DNA of 64,000 nt, taken from the NCBI GenBank assembly GCA_964057225.1, contig OZ059900.1:9062501-9126500 (forward strand), read 5' to 3'. Below are positions 38,601 through 52,740 of this stretch, piece by piece (position 1 is the first letter of the stretch; every line of letters begins with the position of its first letter). This stretch comes from Auanema rhodensis (Eukaryota > Nematoda > Chromadorea > Rhabditida > Rhabditidae). The translations under genes were made by a program, and so were the position numbers. The notes beneath the pieces are model-generated. The model was not told the origin of the DNA and ran no database searches. It was given only the letters and a program-made list of their open reading frames with translations.

Positions 38601-41600
38601 TACATGTTGTTTTGAAAATCAATATGGAATTGTCTATAGTTTCGACTGTTACTTGTGATTCTATATAGATCTCTCTTTCTGTTTAATCATTTTCAGTATT
38701 GAATTAAATTGTTTCGAAAATTTTTATTTCTCTTGAAATTTCAATCGATATCATCTCTTCCCTATACATGTTGTTTTGATAATCAATATGGAATTATCTA
38801 TAGTTTTGACTGTTACTTGTGATTCTATATAGATATTTCCTTCTCTTTAATCATCTTCATTATTGAATTGAATTGTTTCGAAAATTTTAATTTTTGTTGG
38901 AATTTCAATCGATATCATCTTTTCCCTATACATGTTGTTTTGAAAATCAATATGGAATTGTCTATAGTTTCGACTGTTACTTGTGATTCTATATAGATCT
39001 CTCTTTCTGTTTAATCATTTTCAGTATTGAATTAAATTGTTTCGAAAATTTTTATTTCTCTTGAAATTTCAATCGATATCATCTCTTCCCTATACATGTT
39101 GTTTTGATAATCAATATGGAATTATCTATAGTTTTGACTGTTACTTGTGATTCTATATAGATATTTCCTTCTCTTTAATCATCTTCATTATTGAATTGAA
39201 TTGTTTCGAAAATTTTAATTTTTGTTGGAATTTCAATCGATATCATCTTTTCCCTATACATGTTGTTTTGAAAATCAATATGGAATTGTCTATAGTTTCG
39301 ACTGTTACTTGTGATTCTATATAGATCTCTCTTTCTGTTTAATCATTTTCAGTATTGAATTAAATTGTTTCGAAAATTTTTATTTCTCTTGAAATTTCAA
39401 TCGATATCATCTCTTCCCTATACATGTTGTTTTGATAATCAATATGGAATTATCTATAGTTTTGACTGTTACTTGTGATTCTATATAGATATTTCCTTCT
39501 CTTTAATCATCTTCATTATTGAATTGAATTGTTTCGAAAATTTTAATTTTTGTTGGAATTTCAATCGATATCATCTTTTCCCTATACATGTTGTTTTGAA
39601 AATCAATATGGAATTGTCTATAGTTTCGACTGTTACTTGTGATTCTATATAGATCTCTCTTTCTGTTTAATCATTTTCAGTATTGAATTAAATTGTTTCG
39701 AAAATTTTTATTTCTCTTGAAATTTCAATCGATATCATCTCTTCCCTATACATGTTGTTTTGATAATCAATATGGAATTATCTATAGTTTTGACTGTTAC
39801 TTGTGATTCTATATAGATATTTCCTTCTCTTTAATCATCTTCATTATTGAATTGAATTGTTTCGAAAATTTTAATTTTTGTTGGAATTTCAATCGATATC
39901 ATCTTTTCCCTATACATGTTGTTTTGAAAATCAATATGGAATTGTCTATAGTTTCGACTGTTACTTGTGATTCTATATAGATCTCTCTTTCTGTTTAATC
40001 ATTTTCAGTATTGAATTAAATTGTTTCGAAAATTTTTATTTCTCTTGAAATTTCAATCGATATCATCTCTTCCCTATACATGTTGTTTTGATAATCAATA
40101 TGGAATTATCTATAGTTTTGACTGTTACTTGTGATTCTATATAGATATTTCCTTCTCTTTAATCATCTTCATTATTGAATTGAATTGTTTCGAAAATTTT
40201 AATTTTTGTTGGAATTTCAATCGATATCATCTTTTCCCTATACATGTTGTTTTGAAAATCAATATGGAATTGTCTATAGTTTCGACTGTTACTTGTGATT
40301 CTATATAGATCTCTCTTTCTGTTTAATCATTTTCAGTATTGAATTAAATTGTTTCGAAAATTTTTATTTCTCTTGAAATTTCAATCGATATCATCTCTTC
40401 CCTATACATGTTGTTTTGATAATCAATATGGAATTATCTATAGTTTTGACTGTTACTTGTGATTCTATATAGATATTTCCTTCTCTTTAATCATCTTCAT
40501 TATTGAATTGAATTGTTTCGAAAATTTTAATTTTTGTTGGAATTTCAATCGATATCATCTTTTCCCTATACATGTTGTTTTGAAAATCAATATGGAATTG
40601 TCTATAGTTTCGACTGTTACTTGTGATTCTATATAGATCTCTCTTTCTGTTTAATCATTTTCAGTATTGAATTAAATTGTTTCGAAAATTTTTATTTCTC
40701 TTGAAATTTCAATCGATATCATCTCTTCCCTATACATGTTGTTTTGATAATCAATATGGAATTATCTATAGTTTTGACTGTTACTTGTGATTCTATATAG
40801 ATATTTCCTTCTCTTTAATCATCTTCATTATTGAATTGAATTGTTTCGAAAATTTTAATTTTTGTTGGAATTTCAATCGATATCATCTTTTCCCTATACA
40901 TGTTGTTTTGAAAATCAATATGGAATTGTCTATAGTTTCGACTGTTACTTGTGATTCTATATAGATCTCTCTTTCTGTTTAATCATTTTCAGTATTGAAT
41001 TAAATTGTTTCGAAAATTTTTATTTCTCTTGAAATTTCAATCGATATCATCTCTTCCCTATACATGTTGTTTTGATAATCAATATGGAATTATCTATAGT
41101 TTTGACTGTTACTTGTGATTCTATATAGATATTTCCTTCTCTTTAATCATCTTCATTATTGAATTGAATTGTTTCGAAAATTTTAATTTTTGTTGGAATT
41201 TCAATCGATATCATCTTTTCCCTATACATGTTGTTTTGAAAATCAATATGGAATTGTCTATAGTTTCGACTGTTACTTGTGATTCTATATAGATCTCTCT
41301 TTCTGTTTAATCATTTTCAGTATTGAATTAAATTGTTTCGAAAATTTTTATTTCTCTTGAAATTTCAATCGATATCATCTCTTCCCTATACATGTTGTTT
41401 TGATAATCAATATGGAATTATCTATAGTTTTGACTGTTACTTGTGATTCTATATAGATATTTCCTTCTCTTTAATCATCTTCATTATTGAATTGAATTGT
41501 TTCGAAAATTTTAATTTTTGTTGGAATTTCAATCGATATCATCTTTTCCCTATACATGTTGTTTTGAAAATCAATATGGAATTATCTATAGTTTTGACTG

Positions 41601-42760
41601 TTACTTGTGATTCTATATAGATATTTCCTTCTCTTTAATCATCTTCATTATTGAATTGAATTGTTTCGAAAATTTTAATTTTTGTTGGAATTTCAATCGA
41701 TATCATCTTTTCCCTATACATGTTGTTTTGAAAATCAATATGGAATTATCTATAGTTTTGACTGTTACTTGTGATTCTATATAGATATTTCCTTCTCTTT
41801 AATCATCTTCATTATTGAATTGAATTGTTTCGAAAATTTTAATTTTTGTTGAAATTTCAATCGATATCATCTTTTCCCTATACATGTTGTTTTGAAAATC
41901 AATATGGAATTATCTATAGTTTTGACTGTTACTTGTGATTCTATATAGATATTTCCTTCTCTTTAATCATCTTCATTATTGAATTGAATTGTTTCGAAAA
42001 TTTTAATTTTTGTTGGAATTTCAATCGATATCATCTTTTCCCTATACATGTTGTTTTGAAAATCAATATGGAATTATCTATAGTTTTGACTGTTACTTGT
42101 GATTCTATATAGATATTTCCTTCTCTTTAATCATCTTCATTATTGAATTGAATTGTTTCGAAAATTTTAATTTTTGTTGGAATTTCAATCGATATCATCT
42201 TTTCCCTATACATGTTGTTTTGAAAATCAATATGGAATTGTCTATAGTTTCGACTGTTACTTGTGATTCTATATAGATCTCTCTTTCTGTTTAATCATTT
42301 TCAGTATTGAATTAAATTGTTTCGAAAATTTTTATTTCTCTTGAAATTTCAATCGATATCATCTCTTCCCTATACATGTTGTTTTGATAATCAATATGGA
42401 ATTATCTATAGTTTTGACTGTTACTTGTGATTCTATATAGATATTTCCTTCTCTTTAATCATCTTCATTATTGAATTGAATTGTTTCGAAAATTTTAATT
42501 TTTGTTGGAATTTCAATCGATATCATCTTTTCCCTATACATGTTGTTTTGAAAATCAATATGGAATTGTCTATAGTTTCGACTGTTACTTGTGATTCTAT
42601 ATAGATCTCTCTTTCTGTTTAATCATTTTCAGTATTGAATTAAATTGTTTCGAAAATTTTTATTTCTCTTGAAATTTCAATCGATATCATCTCTTCCCTA
42701 TACATGTTGTTTTGATAATCAATATGGAATTATCTATAGTTTTGACTGTTACTTGTGATT
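35680..42760 (+). repeat. Right array zone R3: 328-bp B/A' dimer higher-order repeat
   Basis: Single B monomers (TTTCGACTG, AGATCTCTCTTTCTG, GAATTAAATTG, TTATTTCTCTTG, GATAATC) are inserted in register among A' monomers. Their TAGTTTCG motif lies at 35685, 37161, then every 328 bp from 37653 to 41261 (12 dimers), then 42245 and 42573. Both junctions of each B unit fall in ATCAATATGGAATT. Dimers look almost identical, which suggests recent amplification. No gene is seen. Confidence 0.88.
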
Positions 42761-45700
42761 CTATATAGATATTTCCTTCTCTTTAATCATCTTCATTATT
42801 GAATTGAATTGTTTCGAAAATTTTAATTTTTGTTGAAATTTCAATCGATATCATCTTTTCCCTATAGATGTTGTTTTGAAAATCAATATGGAATTATCTA
42901 TAGTTTTGACTGTTACTTGTGATTCTATATAGATATTTCCTTCTCTTTAATCATCTTCATTATTGAATTGAATTGTTTCGAAAATTTTAATTTTTGTTGA
43001 AATTTCAATCGATATCATCTCTTCCCTATAGATGTTGTTTTGAAAATCAATATGGAATTATCTATAGTTTTGACTGTTACTTGTGATTCTATATAGATAT
43101 TTCCTTCTCTTTAATCATCTTCATTATTGAATTGAATTGTTTTGAAAATTTTAATTTTTGTTGAAATTTCAATCGATATCATCTTTTCCCTATAGATGTT
43201 GTTTTGAAAATCAATATGGAATTATCTATAGTTTTGACTGTTACTTGTGATTCTATATAGATATTTCCTTCTCTTTAATCATCTTCATTATTGAATTGAA
43301 TTGTTTCGAAAATTTTAATTTTTGTTGAAATTTCAATCGATATCATCTCTTCCCTATAGATGTTGTTTTGAAAATCAATATGGAATTATCTATAGTTTTG
43401 ACTGTTACTTGTGATTCTATATAGATATTTCCTTCTCTTTAATCATCTTCATTATTGAATTGAATTGTTTTGAAAATTTTAATTTTTGTTGGAATTTCAA
43501 TTGATATCATCTTTTCCCTATACATGTTGTTTTGAAAATCAATATGGAATTATCTATAGTTTTGACTGTTACTTGTGATTCTATATAGATATTTCCTTCT
43601 CTTTAATCATCTTTATTATTGAATTGAATTGTTTTGAATAATATTATTTTTGTTGAAATTTCAATCGATATCATCTTTTCCCTATACATGTTGTTTTGAA
43701 AATCAATATGGAATTATCTATAGTTTTGACTGTTACTTGTGATTCTATATAGATATTTCCTTCTCTTTAATCATCTTCATTATTGAATTGAATTGTTTCG
43801 AAAATTTTAATTTTTGTTGGAATTTCAATCGATATCATCTTTTCCCTATACATGTTGTTTTGAAAATCAATATGGAATTATCTATAGTTTTGACTGTTAC
43901 TTGTGATTCTATATAGATATTTCCTTCTCTTTAATCATCTTTATTATTGAATTGAATTGTTTTGAATAATATTATTTTTGTTGAAATTTCAATCGATATC
44001 ATCTTTTCCCTATACATGTTGTTTTGAAAATCAATATGGAATTATCTATAGTTTTGACTGATACTTGTGATTCTATATAGATATTTCCTTCTCTTTAATC
44101 ATCTTCATTATTGAATTGAATTGTTTCGAAAATTTTAATTTTTGTTGGAATTTCAATCGATATCATCTTTTCCCTATACATGTTGTTTTGAAAATCAATA
44201 TGGAATTATCTATAGTTTTGACTGTTACTTGTGATTCTATATAGATATTTCCTTCTCTTTAATCATCTTTATTATTGAATTGAATTGTTTTGAATAATAT
44301 TATTTTTGTTGAAATTTCAATCGATATCATCTCTTCCCTATAGATGTTGTTTTGAAAATCAATATGGAATTATCTATAGTTTTGACTGTTACTTGTGATT
44401 CTATATAGATATTTCCTTCTCTTTAATCATCTTCATTATTGAATTGAATTGTTTCGAAAATTTTAATTTTTGTTGGAATTTCAATCGATATCATCTTTTC
44501 CCTATACATGTTGTTTTGAAAATCAATATGGAATTATCTATAGTTTTGACTGTTACTTGTGATTCTATATAGATATTTCCTTCTCTTTAATCATCTTTAT
44601 TATTGAATTGAATTGTTTTGAATAATATTATTTTTGTTGAAATTTCAATCGATATCATCTTTTCCCTATACATGTTGTTTTGAAAATCAATATGGAATTA
44701 TCTATAGTTTTGACTGTTACTTGTGATTCTATATAGATATTTCCTTCTCTTTAATCATCTTTATTATTGAATTGAATTGTTTTGAATAATATTATTTTTG
44801 TTGAAATTTCAATCGATATCATCTCTTCCCTATAGATGTTGTTTTGAAAATCAATATGGAATTATCTATAGTTTTGACTGTTACTTGTGATTCTATATAG
44901 ATATTTCCTTCTCTTTAATCATCTTCATTATTGAATTGAATTGTTTTGAAAATTTTAATTTTTGTTGAAATTTCAATCGATATCATCTTTTCCCTATAGA
45001 TGTTGTTTTGAAAATCAATATGGAATTATCTATAGTTTTGACTGTTACTTGTGATTCTATATAGATATTTCCTTCTCTTTAATCATCTTCATTATTGAAT
45101 TGAATTGTTTCGAAAATTTTAATTTTTGTTGAAATTTCAATCGATATCATCTCTTCCCTATAGATGTTGTTTTGAAAATCAATATGGAATTATCTATAGT
45201 TTTGACTGTTACTTGTGATTCTATATAGATATTTCCTTCTCTTTAATCATCTTCATTATTGAATTGAATTGTTTTGAAAATTTTAATTTTTGTTGGAATT
45301 TCAATTGATATCATCTTTTCCCTATACATGTTGTTTTGAAAATCAATATGGAATTATCTATAGTTTTGACTGTTACTTGTGATTCTATATAGATATTTCC
45401 TTCTCTTTAATCATCTTTATTATTGAATTGAATTGTTTTGAATAATATTATTTTTGTTGAAATTTCAATCGATATCATCTTTTCCCTATACATGTTGTTT
45501 TGAAAATCAATATGGAATTATCTATAGTTTTGACTGTTACTTGTGATTCTATATAGATATTTCCTTCTCTTTAATCATCTTCATTATTGAATTGAATTGT
45601 TTCGAAAATTTTAATTTTTGTTGGAATTTCAATCGATATCATCTTTTCCCTATACATGTTGTTTTGAAAATCAATATGGAATTATCTATAGTTTTGACTG

Positions 45701-48700
45701 TTACTTGTGATTCTATATAGATATTTCCTTCTCTTTAATCATCTTTATTATTGAATTGAATTGTTTTGAATAATATTATTTTTGTTGAAATTTCAATCGA
45801 TATCATCTTTTCCCTATACATGTTGTTTTGAAAATCAATATGGAATTATCTATAGTTTTGACTGTTACTTGTGATTCTATATAGATATTTCCTTCTCTTT
45901 AATCATCTTTATTTTTGAATTGAATTGTTTTGAATAATATTATTTTTGTTGAAATTTCAATCGATATCATCTTTTCCCTATACATGTTGTTTTGAAAATC
46001 AATATGGAATTATCTATAGTTTTGACTGTTACTTGTGATTCTATATAGATATTTCCTTCTCTTTAATCATCTTTATTATTGAATTGAATTGTTTTGAATA
46101 ATATTATTTTTGTTGAAATTTCAATCGATATCATCTTTTCCCTATACATGTTGTTTTGAAAATCAATATGGAATTATCTATAGTTTTGACTGTTACTTGT
46201 GATTCTATATAGATATTTCCTTCTCTTTAATCATCTTTATTATTGAATTGAATTGTTTTGAATAATATTATTTTTGTTGAAATTTCAATCGATATCATCT
46301 TTTCCCTATACATGTTGTTTTGAAAATCAATATGGAATTATCTATAGTTTTGACTGTTACTTGTGATTCTATATAGATATTTCCTTCTCTTTAATCATCT
46401 TCATTATTGAATTGAATTGTTTCGAAAATTTTAATTTTTGTTGGAATTTCAATCGATATCATCTTTTCCCTATACATGTTGTTTTGAAAATCAATATGGA
46501 ATTATCTATAGTTTTGACTGTTACTTGTGATTCTATATAGATATTTCCTTCTCTTTAATCATCTTCATTATTGAATTGAATTGTTTCGAAAATTTTAATT
46601 TTTGTTGAAATTTCAATCGATATCATCTTTTCCCTATACATGTTGTTTTGAAAATCAATATGGAATTATCTATAGTTTTGACTGTTACTTGTGATTCTAT
46701 ATAGATATTTCCTTCTCTTTAATCATCTTTATTATTGAATTGAATTGTTTTGAATAATATTATTTTTGTTGAAATTTCAATCGATATCATCTTTTCCCTA
46801 TACATGTTGTTTTGAAAATCAATATGGAATTATCTATAGTTTTGACTGTTACTTGTGATTCTATATAGATATTTCCTTCTCTTTAATCATCTTCATTATT
46901 GAATTGAATTGTTTCGAAAATTTTAATTTTTGTTGAAATTTCAATCGATATCATCTTTTCCCTATACATGTTGTTTTGAAAATCAATATGGAATTATCTA
47001 TAGTTTTGACTGTTACTTGTGATTCTATATAGATATTTCCTTCTCTTTAATCATCTTTATTATTGAATTGAATTGTTTTGAATAATATTATTTTTGTTGA
47101 AATTTCAATCGATATCATCTTTTCCCTATACATGTTGTTTTGAAAATCAATATGGAATTATCTATAGTTTTGACTGTTACTTGTGATTCTATATAGATAT
47201 TTCCTTCTCTTTAATCATCTTCATTATTGAATTGAATTGTTTCGAAAATTTTAATTTTTGTTGAAATTTCAATCGATATCATCTTTTCCCTATACATGTT
47301 GTTTTGAAAATCAATATGGAATTATCTATAGTTTTGACTGTTACTTGTGATTCTATATAGATATTTCCTTCTCTTTAATCATCTTCATTATTGAATTGAA
47401 TTGTTTCGAAAATTTTAATTTTTGTTGGAATTTCAATCGATATCATCTTTTCCCTATACATGTTGTTTTGAAAATCAATATGGAATTATCTATAGTTTTG
47501 ACTGTTACTTGTGATTCTATATAGATATTTCCTTCTCTTTAATCATCTTTATTATTGAATTGAATTGTTTTGAATAATATTATTTTTGTTGAAATTTCAA
47601 TCGATATCATCTTTTCCCTATACATGTTGTTTTGAAAATCAATATGGAATTATCTATAGTTTTGACTGTTACTTGTGATTCTATATAGATATTTCCTTCT
47701 CTTTAATCATCTTCATTATTGAATTGAATTGTTTCGAAAATTTTAATTTTTGTTGGAATTTCAATCGATATCATCTTTTCCCTATACATGTTGTTTTGAA
47801 AATCAATATGGAATTATCTATAGTTTTGACTGTTACTTGTGATTCTATATAGATATTTCCTTCTCTTTAATCATCTTTATTATTGAATTGAATTGTTTTG
47901 AATAATATTATTTTTGTTGAAATTTCAATCGATATCATCTTTTCCCTATACATGTTGTTTTGAAAATCAATATGGAATTATCTATAGTTTTGACTGTTAC
48001 TTGTGATTCTATATAGATATTTCCTTCTCTTTAATCATCTTTATTATTGAATTGAATTGTTTTGAATAATATTATTTTTGTTGAAATTTCAATCGATATC
48101 ATCTTTTCCCTATACATGTTGTTTTGAAAATCAATATGGAATTATCTATAGTTTTGACTGTTACTTGTGATTCTATATAGATATTTCCTTCTCTTTAATC
48201 ATCTTCATTATTGAATTGAATTGTTTCGAAAATTTTAATTTTTGTTGGAATTTCAATCGATATCATCTTTTCCCTATACATGTTGTTTTGAAAATCAATA
48301 TGGAATTATCTATAGTTTTGACTGTTACTTGTGATTCTATATAGATATTTCCTTCTCTTTAATCATCTTTATTATTGAATTGAATTGTTTTGAATAATAT
48401 TATTTTTGTTGAAATTTCAATCGATATCATCTTTTCCCTATACATGTTGTTTTGAAAATCAATATGGAATTATCTATAGTTTTGACTGTTACTTGTGATT
48501 CTATATAGATATTTCCTTCTCTTTAATCATCTTCATTATTGAATTGAATTGTTTCGAAAATTTTAATTTTTGTTGGAATTTCAATCGATATCATCTTTTC
48601 CCTATACATGTTGTTTTGAAAATCAATATGGAATTATCTATAGTTTTGACTGTTACTTGTGATTCTATATAGATATTTCCTTCTCTTTAATCATCTTTAT

Positions 48701-48820
48701 TATTGAATTGAATTGTTTTGAATAATATTATTTTTGTTGAAATTTCAATCGATATCATCTTTTCCCTATACATGTTGTTTTGAAAATCAATATGGAATTA
48801 TCTATAGTTTTGACTGATAC
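42760..48820 (+). repeat. Right array zone R4: A' with GAATAATATTATTTTTG variant
   Basis: From about 43.6 kb a third monomer form appears, in which TTTCGAAAATTTTAATTTTTG is replaced by TTTTGAATAATATTATTTTTG. It destroys the TCGA core and is usually preceded by CATCTTTATTATTG. It alternates irregularly with ordinary A' monomers, often as dimers at 46.4-48.7 kb. No gene is seen. Confidence 0.8.
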
Positions 48821-51800
48821 TTGTGATTCTATATAGATATTTCCTTCTCTTTAATCATCTTCATTATTGAATTGAATTGTTTCGAAAATTTTAATTTTTG
48901 TTGGAATTTCAATCGATATCATCTTTTCCCTATACATGTTGTTTTGAAAATCAATATGGAATTATCTATAGTTTTGACTGATACTTGTGATTCTATATAG
49001 ATATTTCCTTCTCTTTAATCATCTTCATTATTGAATTGAATTGTTTTGAATAATATTATTTTTGTTGAAATTTCAATCGATATCATCTTTTCCCTATACA
49101 TGTTGTTTTGAAAATCAATATGGAATTATCTATAGTTTTGACTGATACTTGTGATTCTATATAGATATTTCCTTCTCTTTAATCATCTTTATTATTGAAT
49201 TGAATTGTTTTGAATAATATTATTTTTGTTGAAATTTCAATCGATATCATCTTTTCCCTATACATGTTGTTTTGAAAATCAATATGGAATTATCTATAGT
49301 TTTGACTGATACTTGTGATTCTATATAGATATTTCCTTCTCTTTAATCATCTTCATTATTGAATTGAATTGTTTTGAATAATATTATTTTTGTTGAAATT
49401 TCAATCGATATCATCTTTTCCCTATACATGTTGTTTTGAAAATCAATATGGAATTATCTATAGTTTTGACTGATACTTGTGATTCTATATAGATATTTCC
49501 TTCTCTTTAATCATCTTCATTATTGAATTGAATTGTTTCGAAAATTTTAATTTTTGTTGGAATTTCAATCGATATCATCTTTTCCCTATACATGTTGTTT
49601 TGAAAATCAATATGGAATTATCTATAGTTTTGACTGTTACTTGTGATTCTATATAGATATTTCCTTCTCTTTAATCATCTTTATTATTGAATTGAATTGT
49701 TTTGAATAATATTATTTTTGTTGAAATTTCAATCGATATCATCTTTTCCCTATACATGTTGTTTTGAAAATCAATATGGAATTATCTATAGTTTTGACTG
49801 ATACTTGTGATTCTATATAGATATTTCCTTCTCTTTAATCATCTTCATTATTGAATTGAATTGTTTTGAATAATATTATTTTTGTTGAAATTTCAATCGA
49901 TATCATCTTTTCCCTATACATGTTGTTTTGAAAATCAATATGGAATTATCTATAGTTTTGACTGATACTTGTGATTCTATATAGATATTTCCTTCTCTTT
50001 AATCATCTTCATTATTGAATTGAATTGTTTCGAAAATTTTAATTTTTGTTGGAATTTCAATCGATATCATCTTTTCCCTATACATGTTGTTTTGAAAATC
50101 AATATGGAATTATCTATAGTTTTGACTGATACTTGTGATTCTATATAGATATTTCCTTCTCTTTAATCATCTTCATTATTGAATTGAATTGTTTCGAAAA
50201 TTTTAATTTTTGTTGGAATTTCAATCGATATCATCTTTTCCCTATACATGTTGTTTTGAAAATCAATATGGAATTATCTATAGTTTTGACTGATACTTGT
50301 GATTCTATATAGATATTTCCTTCTCTTTAATCATCTTCATTATTTAATTGAATTGTTTCGAAAATTTTAATTTTTGTCGAAATTTCAATCGATATCATCT
50401 TTTCCCTATACATGTTGTTTTGAAAATCAATATGGAATTATCTATAGTTTTGACTGATACTTGTGATTCTATATAGATATTTCCTTCTCTTTAATCATCT
50501 TCATTATTGAATTGAATTGTTTTGAATAATATTATTTTTGTTGAAATTTCAATCGATATCATCTTTTCCCTATACATGTTGTTTTGAAAATCAATATGGA
50601 ATTATCTATAGTTTTGACTGATACTTGTGATTCTATATAGATATTTCCTTCTCTTTAATCATCTTCATTATTGAATTGAATTGTTTCGAAAATTTTAATT
50701 TTTGTTGGAATTTCAATCGATATCATCTTTTCCCTATACATGTTGTTTTGAAAATCAATATGGAATTATCTATAGTTTTGACTGATACTTGTGATTCTAT
50801 ATAGATATTTCCTTCTCTTTAATCATCTTCATTATTTAATTGAATTGTTTCGAAAATTTTAATTTTTGTCGAAATTTCAATCGATATCATCTTTTCCCTA
50901 TACATGTTGTTTTGAAAATCAATATGGAATTATCTATAGTTTTGACTGATACTTGTGATTCTATATAGATATTTCCTTCTCTTTAATCATCTTCATTATT
51001 GAATTGAATTGTTTCGAAAATTTTAATTTTTGTTGGAATTTCAATCGATATCATCTTTTCCCTATACATGTTGTTTTGAAAATCAATATGGAATTATCTA
51101 TAGTTTTGACTGATACTTGTGATTCTATATAGATATTTCCTTCTCTTTAATCATCTTCATTATTTAATTGAATTGTTTCGAAAATTTTAATTTTTGTCGA
51201 AATTTCAATCGATATCATCTTTTCCCTATACATGTTGTTTTGAAAATCAATATGGAATTATCTATAGTTTTGACTGATACTTGTGATTCTATATAGATAT
51301 TTCCTTCTCTTTAATCATCTTCATTATTTAATTGAATTGTTTCGAAAATTTTAATTTTTGTCGAAATTTCAATCGATATCATCTTTTCCCTATACATGTT
51401 GTTTTGAAAATCAATATGGAATTATCTATAGTTTTGACTGATACTTGTGATTCTATATAGATATTTCCTTCTCTTTAATCATCTTCATTATTGAATTGAA
51501 TTGTTTCGAAAATTTTAATTTTTGTTGGAATTTCAATCGATATCATCTTTTCCCTATACATGTTGTTTTGAAAATCAATATGGAATTATCTATAGTTTTG
51601 ACTGATACTTGTGATTCTATATAGATATTTCCTTCTCTTTAATCATCTTCATTATTGAATTGAATTGTTTCGAAAATTTTAATTTTTGTCGAAATTTCAA
51701 TCGATATCATCTTTTCCCTATACATGTTGTTTTGAAAATCAATATGGAATTATCTATAGTTTTGACTGATACTTGTGATTCTATATAGATATTTCCTTCT

Positions 51801-52740
51801 CTTTAATCATCTTCATTATTGAATTGAATTGTTTCGAAAATTTTAATTTTTGTTGGAATTTCAATCGATATCATCTTTTCCCTATACATGTTGTTTTGAA
51901 AATCAATATGGAATTATCTATAGTTTTGACTGATACTTGTGATTCTATATAGATATTTCCTTCTCTTTAATCATCTTCATTATTGAATTGAATTGTTTCG
52001 AAAATTTTAATTTTTGTTGGAATTTCAATCGATATCATCTTTTCCCTATACATGTTGTTTTGAAAATCAATATGGAATTATCTATAGTTTTGACTGATAC
52101 TTGTGATTCTATATAGATATTTCCTTCTCTTTAATCATCTTCATTATTTAATTGAATTGTTTCGAAAATTTTAATTTTTGTCGAAATTTCAATCGATATC
52201 ATCTTTTCCCTATACATGTTGTTTTGAAAATCAATATGGAATTATCTATAGTTTTGACTGATACTTGTGATTCTATATAGATATTTCCTTCTCTTTAATC
52301 ATCTTCATTATTGAATTGAATTGTTTCGAAAATTTTAATTTTTGTTGGAATTTCAATCGATATCATCTTTTCCCTATACATGTTGTTTTGAAAATCAATA
52401 TGGAATTATCTATAGTTTTGACTGATACTTGTGATTCTATATAGATATTTCCTTCTCTTTAATCATCTTCATTATTGAATTGAATTGTTTCGAAAATTTT
52501 AATTTTTGTTGGAATTTCAATCGATATCATCTTTTCCCTATACATGTTGTTTTGAAAATCAATATGGAATTATCTATAGTTTTGACTGATACTTGTGATT
52601 CTATATAGATATTTCCTTCTCTTTAATCATCTTCATTATTTAATTGAATTGTTTCGAAAATTTTAATTTTTGTTGGAATTTCAATCGATATCATCTTTTC
52701 CCTATACATGTTGTTTTGAAAATCAATATGGAATTATCTA
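48820..52740 (+). repeat. Right array zone R5: GACTGATACTTG and TTTGTCGAAATT variants
   Basis: Nearly every monomer here has TTTTGACTGATACTTG in place of GACTGTTACTTG, and many carry CATTATTTAATTG with TTTTTGTCGAAATTTC. Outside this zone GACTGATAC is only interspersed (near 44059 and at about 52.9-59.2 kb). This marks a local homogenisation domain. No gene is seen. Confidence 0.8.
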
